Below are positions 60,312 to 64,000 of a stretch of DNA of 64,000 bases, one piece after another. The translations under genes and the position numbers were made by a program. Source of the stretch: DASUHT01 sp038230835 (GTDB taxonomy: Bacteria; Actinomycetota; Thermoleophilia; Gaiellales; JAICJC01); the NCBI GenBank assembly GCA_038230835.1, contig JBBRMM010000007.1:1-64000 (forward strand), read 5' to 3'. The notes under the pieces were generated by a model that worked only from the letters and a program-made list of their open reading frames with translations, was not told the origin of the DNA and did not search any database. The number at the start of each line of letters is the position of its first letter. The first letter of the stretch is position 1.

Positions 60312-61505
60312 TCATGCCGTCGATGCGGTCGGCCGGCTCCGCTCGAGCAGGCCGATCGCGTCCCACACGGCGGCCGCGCAGGCCGCCTTCGACCGGCGCG
60401 ATACCGGTGTCGCCGATTGAGACGTCACCAGCGTGATTTCGTTGTCGCCGGAGTCGAATCCGATGTCCGCCCGGCTGATGTCGTTCACCACCATCATGTC
60501 CACCTGCTTGCGTACGAGCTTGGCCGCGGCCCGCTCCACCGCTCCGTCTCCGTGCTCGGCAGCGAAGCCGACCAGCAGCTGGCCGGGACGACGGCGTTCC
60601 CCCAGTCGTCCGAGGATATCCGCGGTCGGCTCGAGCGTGATGTGCCACGGCTCACCGCTCTTGGGCCGCTTGCCGGGGGTCGGCTCCGACGGCCGGTAGT
60701 CGGCGACGGCCGCGGTCATCACGACCACGTCGGCGGACTCCGACTCGGCCAGGGTGACCGACTCCAGCTCGGCCGCCGATTCGGCGTTCAGCACGCGCAT
60801 CGGCGCCGAGGGACGAGCCGACGCGGCGGCCAGCACGAGCGTCACCTCCGCACCACGGCGGGCGGCCTCGTCGGCAACTGCGACCCCCATCCGACCACTG
60901 GAGCGGTTGCCCACATAGCGAACGGCGTCCAGCGCCTCCCGGGTGCCGCCCGCAGTCACCAGCACCCGCGCGCCGTCGAGCGAGCCGGCCGCGGCGAGCC
61001 GGCGTTCGACCACTGCGTGGATCTCTCCCGGCGCGGCCATCCGGCCCTCGCCGGTCTCACCCTCCGCGGTGTCGCCGGACGCCGGGCCGACCAGTTCCAC
61101 TCCGCGTGCCAGGAGCAGGTCGAGGTTCGCGCGCGTGGCCGCGGCGGACCACATGCGCGGGTTCATCGCCGGAGCGGCGACGATCGGGCCGGTGAACGCA
61201 AGCGCCGAGGCGGTCAGGACGTTGGGGGCCTCGCCATGCGCGATCCGGGCCAGGGTGGTGGCGGTCAGCGGCGCGATGCACAGCAGCCGGGCGTCGCCGG
61301 ACGCCTCGAGGTGTGGGAAGACGTCGCCCGAATCGTCGGTCACGACCGGCCGTCGCGAGAGTGCGGCGAACGTCGTTGGGCCGACGAAGCGGGTCGCGTC
61401 GGGAGTCTGGATCACCTGCACCTCGTGGCCCTGACGGATCAGCAGGCGCACGAGCTCGCAGGTCTTGTACGCGGCGACGCCCCCACACACCCCGACGATG
61501 ATCAT
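60312..61505 (-). CDS. coaBC: CoaBC: phosphopantothenoylcysteine decarboxylase/synthetase
   Basis: A 397-residue bifunctional enzyme of coenzyme A synthesis. The FMN-dependent decarboxylase (about 1-180) has 'GVCGGVAAYKTCELVRLL', 'PLTATTLARIAHGEAPNVLT', 'APAMNPRMW' and 'GEGRMAAP'; the synthetase (about 185-397) has 'VLVTAGGTREALDAVRYVGNRSSGRMG' (read in pieces) and 'MTAAVADYRP'. It joins cysteine to phosphopantothenate and decarboxylates the product. The start is ATG 61505. It follows rpoZ by 64 bases. Confidence 0.94.
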   Translation of the reverse strand: MIIVGVCGGVAAYKTCELVRLLIRQGHEVQVIQTPDATRFVGPTTFAALSRRPVVTDDSGDVFPHLEASGDARLLCIAPLTATTLARIAHGEAPNVLTASALAFTGPIVAAPAMNPRMWSAAATRANLDLLLARGVELVGPASGDTAEGETGEGRMAAPGEIHAVVERRLAAAGSLDGARVLVTAGGTREALDAVRYVGNRSSGRMGVAVADEAARRGAEVTLVLAAASARPSAPMRVLNAESAAELESVTLAESESADVVVMTAAVADYRPSEPTPGKRPKSGEPWHITLEPTADILGRLGERRRPGQLLVGFAAEHGDGAVERAAAKLVRKQVDMMVVNDISRADIGFDSGDNEITLVTSQSATPVSRRSKAACAAAVWDAIGLLERSRPTASTA

Positions 61506-61569
61506 GCCCGTAGTGTGCCCCAGCGGCGAAGCCACGGCCAGTGCATCACCGGTCACCCGCGGAAGTCGT

Positions 61570-61803
61570 TCAGACGTTCGAGGGGCTGACGATCAGCTTG
61601 CCCTCTGCGATCTCCTCCAGCGCCATGGTGAGGAAGTTCTTGGAGCGCGACTCGACCAGCGGCGGAGGGAAGTTCTCGAAGCTGCCTTCGCCGAGCTGGT
61701 GGTGGTAGTCGTTGATCTGGCGCGTCCGCTTGGCGGCGGCGATCACCAGCGCGTACTTGGAGTCCACATGCTCGAGAAGGATGTCGATCTTGGGATGGAT
61801 CAT
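61570..61803 (-). CDS. rpoZ: RNA polymerase omega subunit
   Basis: A 77-residue protein. 'ILLEHVDSKYALVIAAAKRTRQIND' (read in pieces) and 'NFLTMALEEIAEGKLIV' are the family segments that clasp the beta-prime subunit. The ATG overlaps the gmk stop (ATGA). Order mihF-gmk-rpoZ-coaBC is typical of actinobacteria. Confidence 0.94.
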   Translation of the reverse strand: MIHPKIDILLEHVDSKYALVIAAAKRTRQINDYHHQLGEGSFENFPPPLVESRSKNFLTMALEEIAEGKLIVSPSNV

Positions 61804-62372
61804 GACTGCTCCTGGTTCGTGGTGGCGGCCCGCATCAGATGGGCAAGCTCGCTGGTCGCGCGGTCGATGTCGTCGTTGATGATCGTGTGGTCGAACTCGG
61901 GCTGAGCGTGCATCTCCTCGCGGGCGATCGCGATCCGGCGCTCGATCTCGTCGGGGGTGTCCGTCTTTCGGCCCGCGAGCCGCAACTCCAGATCGGCGAA
62001 CGTCGGCGGAGCGACGAACACCAGCACCGCGTCGGGCATCTGCCGCTTGATCTCGCGGGCGCCGATGACCTCGATCTCGAGCACAACACTCTCGCCAGTC
62101 GCCAGCCGCCGCTCGACCTCGCTTCGCAGCGTGCCGTACCGGTGCCCTGCATAGAGTACATGCTCCAGGAACTCGCCCGCCTGCACCCGCCGCTCGAACT
62201 CCTCCGGCGTCAGGAAGTGGTACTCGACGCCGTCGGTCTCCCCGGTCCGGCGCGGACGGGTGGTGGCCGACGTGGCCAGCGCGAGCTCGGGCACGCGCTC
62301 ACGCACCCGGCCGATGACCGTTCCCTTGCCGACGCCCGACGGGCCCGACACCACGAACAGCCGCGCGATCAC
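61800..62372 (-). CDS. gmk: Guanylate kinase
   Basis: A 190-residue enzyme phosphorylating GMP to GDP. The P-loop is 'VVSGPSGVGKGTVIGRVRER', the GMP-binding segment 'ATSATTRPRRTGETDGVEYHFLTPEEF' (read in pieces) and 'HVLYAGHRYGTLRSEVE', with 'VLEIEVIGAREIK' following. It starts at ATG 62372, 31 bases after mihF, and overlaps rpoZ. Confidence 0.95.
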   Translation of the reverse strand: MIARLFVVSGPSGVGKGTVIGRVRERVPELALATSATTRPRRTGETDGVEYHFLTPEEFERRVQAGEFLEHVLYAGHRYGTLRSEVERRLATGESVVLEIEVIGAREIKRQMPDAVLVFVAPPTFADLELRLAGRKTDTPDEIERRIAIAREEMHAQPEFDHTIINDDIDRATSELAHLMRAATTNQEQS

Positions 62373-62403
62373 GGCGCACCGCCGGCACGAGTCCAGGGCG
62401 TTG

Positions 62404-62730
62404 CTAGGAGCGGAAGAGGTCGAGCAGTTCGGCGCGCTGACGCTCGGACAATCCGCCCACCGTCTTGGACTGGCTGATCCGGCACTGGGTGAGCAGGCGC
62501 CCCACCTTGACCCGCCCGAGCCGCGGGACCGCGACCAGCATGTCGTACACCTTGGCGGTGAGCACGTGCTCCGGTGGGTCGGCGATGATGTCCTCGATCC
62601 GCACCAGACCGGCTTTCAGCTCGCGCTTCAGCTGGGCTCGCCGAATGCGGATGTCGTTCGCCCTGGTGAGTGCCTCCATGCGCTGATCGAGCGATCGGGA
62701 GGGGGCTTGGGTCAGGGTGTCGAGCAACAT
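62404..62730 (-). CDS. mihF: Actinobacterial-type integration host factor (mIHF)
   Basis: A 108-residue, helix-rich DNA-binding protein. 'EALTRANDIRIRRAQLKREL' and 'VYDMLVAVPRLGRVKVGRLL' match mIHF, whose helix-two-turn-helix ('VPRLGRVKVGRLLTQCRI') binds and bends DNA; 'TVGGLSERQRAELLDLF' is the usual end. It is a nucleoid protein and supports phage-type integration; here it is encoded in the same segment as a tyrosine-recombinase element. A perfect TATAAT lies 11 bases before its ATG, so the mRNA is probably leaderless. Confidence 0.93.
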   Translation of the reverse strand: MLLDTLTQAPSRSLDQRMEALTRANDIRIRRAQLKRELKAGLVRIEDIIADPPEHVLTAKVYDMLVAVPRLGRVKVGRLLTQCRISQSKTVGGLSERQRAELLDLFRS

Positions 62731-62741
62731 CGTGAGGGGCG

Positions 62742-62769
62742 ATTATACAGGGGGCGACGCCCCGCGCAA
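62742..62769 (-). promoter_or_regulatory. mihF promoter, consensus -10, near-leaderless start
   Basis: On the minus strand TTGCGC (62769-62764), a 16-base spacer and a perfect TATAAT (62747-62742) precede ATG 62730. A start site 6-8 bases after the -10 leaves only about 4-6 bases of leader, with no ribosome site. A GGGGC/GCCCC inverted repeat (62751-62763) sits in the spacer and could be an operator. Confidence 0.7.
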
Positions 62770-62798
62770 GCGGGTTCAAACGGCTCAACCAACACGAA

Positions 62799-63746
62799 TT
62801 ACGGATGTGAACCCTCAAGCTTAAGTGGAGCTTTAGATTCGGTCCGATGAGCGGCGCCGACCAGTTCGGCAACACTTGACAGTGCCCGGCGGTCGACCTC
62901 TGTTTGAAGCTCGGACAACACCTTTGCAGGCAGGCCGGGGTCGCGGAAGAGCGCTGTGCCGATGCCCACGGCGGTTGCGCCGGCAGCCAGAAACTCGACC
63001 ACATCTTCTGCTGTGGCAACGCCGCCCATGCCGATTATGGGAAGCTTTGTGCGCAAATGGCAGTGGTACACCGAGTGCAGGGCGACCGGCTTGATGGCAG
63101 GTCCTGACAGTCCGCCGCCACCCCCTCCGAGCAGTGGGCGGAGCGTTTGGCGGTCGATCGCCATCCCGCGCACGGTGTTGATCAGCACCAGCCCCGACGC
63201 ACCCCCGGCAGCCGCCGCCTCTGCGATCTCGGCCACGTCCGCGACCGAGGGCGACAGCTTCGCCAGGAGGGGCAGGGTGGTCACCTCGCGGCAGCTCTCG
63301 AGCAACGAGCGCGTCTCGGCGGCGTCGGTCCCGATCGAGATGCAGCCGGTGTCGACGTTTGGGCAGGATACGTTGAGCTCGATGGCGGCGACACCCGGAT
63401 GCTCGGCGATCCGCCGCACGGCGGTCACGTACTCGGTCCGCGACCAACCGCCGATGCTGACCACCAGCGGCACGCCGAGCGCCGCCAGCCGGGGCAGGTG
63501 CTCGGCCACGAACCGGTCCAGCCCGGGGTTGGCGAGGCCGATCGAGTTGACCATGCCGGAGGGGGTCTCGGCGATCCGCTGCGGGGGGTTGCCGGCCCGC
63601 GGCGAGAGGGTGACGGTCTTGGTCACGAACGCCCCCAGCCCGAGCGTGCCGGCCGTCAGGGCGTCGAGCGTCCCTGATCCGTTGACGAGCGGGTGTTGGA
63701 GCTCGATCCCGCAGATCTCGGTCCGAAGGGTTCTAGGCGAGTACAC
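62799..63746 (-). CDS. pyrD: Dihydroorotate dehydrogenase, class 1B (PyrD)
   Basis: A 315-residue FMN enzyme oxidising dihydroorotate in pyrimidine synthesis. 'GIELQHPLVNGSGTL' and 'TKTVTLSPRAGNPPQRI' bind FMN and substrate, Cys128 in 'ELNVSCPNV' is the catalytic base that marks class 1, and 'LLAKLSPSV', 'LINTVRGMAIDRQT' and 'GMGGVATAEDVVEFLAAGA' follow. The GTG start at 63746 overlaps the pyrK end by 14 bases, so the two subunits are co-translated and the enzyme is NAD-linked. The last about 15 codons are less GC-rich than the rest. Confidence 0.95.
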   Translation of the reverse strand: MYSPRTLRTEICGIELQHPLVNGSGTLDALTAGTLGLGAFVTKTVTLSPRAGNPPQRIAETPSGMVNSIGLANPGLDRFVAEHLPRLAALGVPLVVSIGGWSRTEYVTAVRRIAEHPGVAAIELNVSCPNVDTGCISIGTDAAETRSLLESCREVTTLPLLAKLSPSVADVAEIAEAAAAGGASGLVLINTVRGMAIDRQTLRPLLGGGGGGLSGPAIKPVALHSVYHCHLRTKLPIIGMGGVATAEDVVEFLAAGATAVGIGTALFRDPGLPAKVLSELQTEVDRRALSSVAELVGAAHRTESKAPLKLEGSHP

Positions 63747-64000
63747 GCTCCGCCTCCAGCACCGGGCCCTCGATGCACAGCCGTTTCCATTCGCCGTCGA
63801 TCCGCACAGCACAGCCGTAGCAGGCCCCGAAGCCGCACGCCATCGCCGCCTCCATGGCGAGCCGGCAGGGCACGTCGTGCTCAGCGCACAGGGCGGCCAC
63901 CGCCTGCAGCATCGGGTCGGGGCCGCAGGCGTAGACGGTGCCGTCGAATGGCAGCAGACGGTGCAGCGGCTCGGTGACGACGACCGGATCGAGCACCACC
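63733..64000 (-). CDS. pyrK: Dihydroorotate dehydrogenase electron-transfer subunit (PyrK), C-terminal part
   Basis: The gene runs off the right edge; 88 C-terminal residues are visible. 'YACGPDPMLQAVA' is the NAD-binding end of the ferredoxin-reductase fold, and 'AMACGFGACYGCAVRI' with 'LCIEGPV' gives the C-x4-C-x2-C...C set that binds the 2Fe-2S cluster. It passes electrons from PyrD to NAD. It overlaps pyrD. Confidence 0.93.
   Translation of the reverse strand, partial: VVLDPVVVTEPLHRLLPFDGTVYACGPDPMLQAVAALCAEHDVPCRLAMEAAMACGFGACYGCAVRIDGEWKRLCIEGPVLEAERVLA

Noticed and set aside
62771..62810. A GGTTCAAAC stretch like a tRNA T-loop between mihF and pyrD
   Set aside because: No acceptor, D or anticodon stems can be folded around it, and it overlaps the pyrD 3' end.

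Overview
The window is a GC-rich chromosome segment. Its closest fit is a deep-branching actinobacterium of the Thermoleophilia type (Solirubrobacterales/Gaiellales-like). The evidence is an actinobacterial-type integration host factor (mIHF) next to gmk and rpoZ, RNase Y and RNase J together with PNPase, the dapL route to diaminopimelate, a CGAAC-N4-GTTCG SOS box at recA, and a caa3-type cox cluster. The taxonomic call is inference from gene content; no rRNA or tRNA gene was found.

Region by region. 1-3754: part of an integrated mobile element. It holds a winged-helix protein, a repeat cluster, then five genes joined by start/stop overlaps that end in a tyrosine recombinase. One of them is a stand-alone Topo VI A/Spo11-like (Mini-A-like) protein broken by a frameshift in a GGCC triplet repeat. 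A strong hairpin terminator (3887-3928) closes this region. 3937-12159: secreted cupin, methyltransferase, dapL, a DapF-like protein without its two catalytic cysteines, an orphan NarL-type kinase, miaA-miaB and small membrane proteins. 12195-16948: macro-domain protein, a secreted protein with a two-component pair, and RNase Y. 17246-24490: recX-recA-cinA-rodZ-like, a DUF4269 membrane fusion and ftsK. 24537-31351: cytochrome oxidase cluster on the minus strand (CuA-like protein, coxB, coxA, coxC, ctaG, a 38-residue membrane protein, sco, and a heme O synthase carrying half a CtaA domain). 31498-36000: a second two-component pair encoded tail to tail, a secreted propeller protein and a serine hydrolase. 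35919-45271: rnj, dapA, MOSC protein, a decayed PLP decarboxylase, dapB, an M16 protease, pnp and rpsO. 45426-55367: a UDP-glucuronate decarboxylase-like gene, then the translation/ribosome-maturation block rimP-nusA-ylxR-infB-DUF503-rbfA-nrnA-truB-ribF behind an apparent attenuator, with dtd and a TPR protein. 55724-64000: a moxR-DUF58-transglutaminase operon, coaBC, rpoZ, gmk, mihF, pyrD and the end of pyrK.

The genes work together in a few sets. dapA, dapB and dapL give a route from aspartate semialdehyde to LL-diaminopimelate, and the DapF-like protein stands where the epimerase should be. RNase Y, RNase J, PNPase and NrnA make up a nearly complete RNA-decay set. The cox region holds oxidase subunits I-III plus copper and heme supply factors. 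Many neighbours overlap as ATGA or GTGA, which indicates translational coupling and fixes many start codons.
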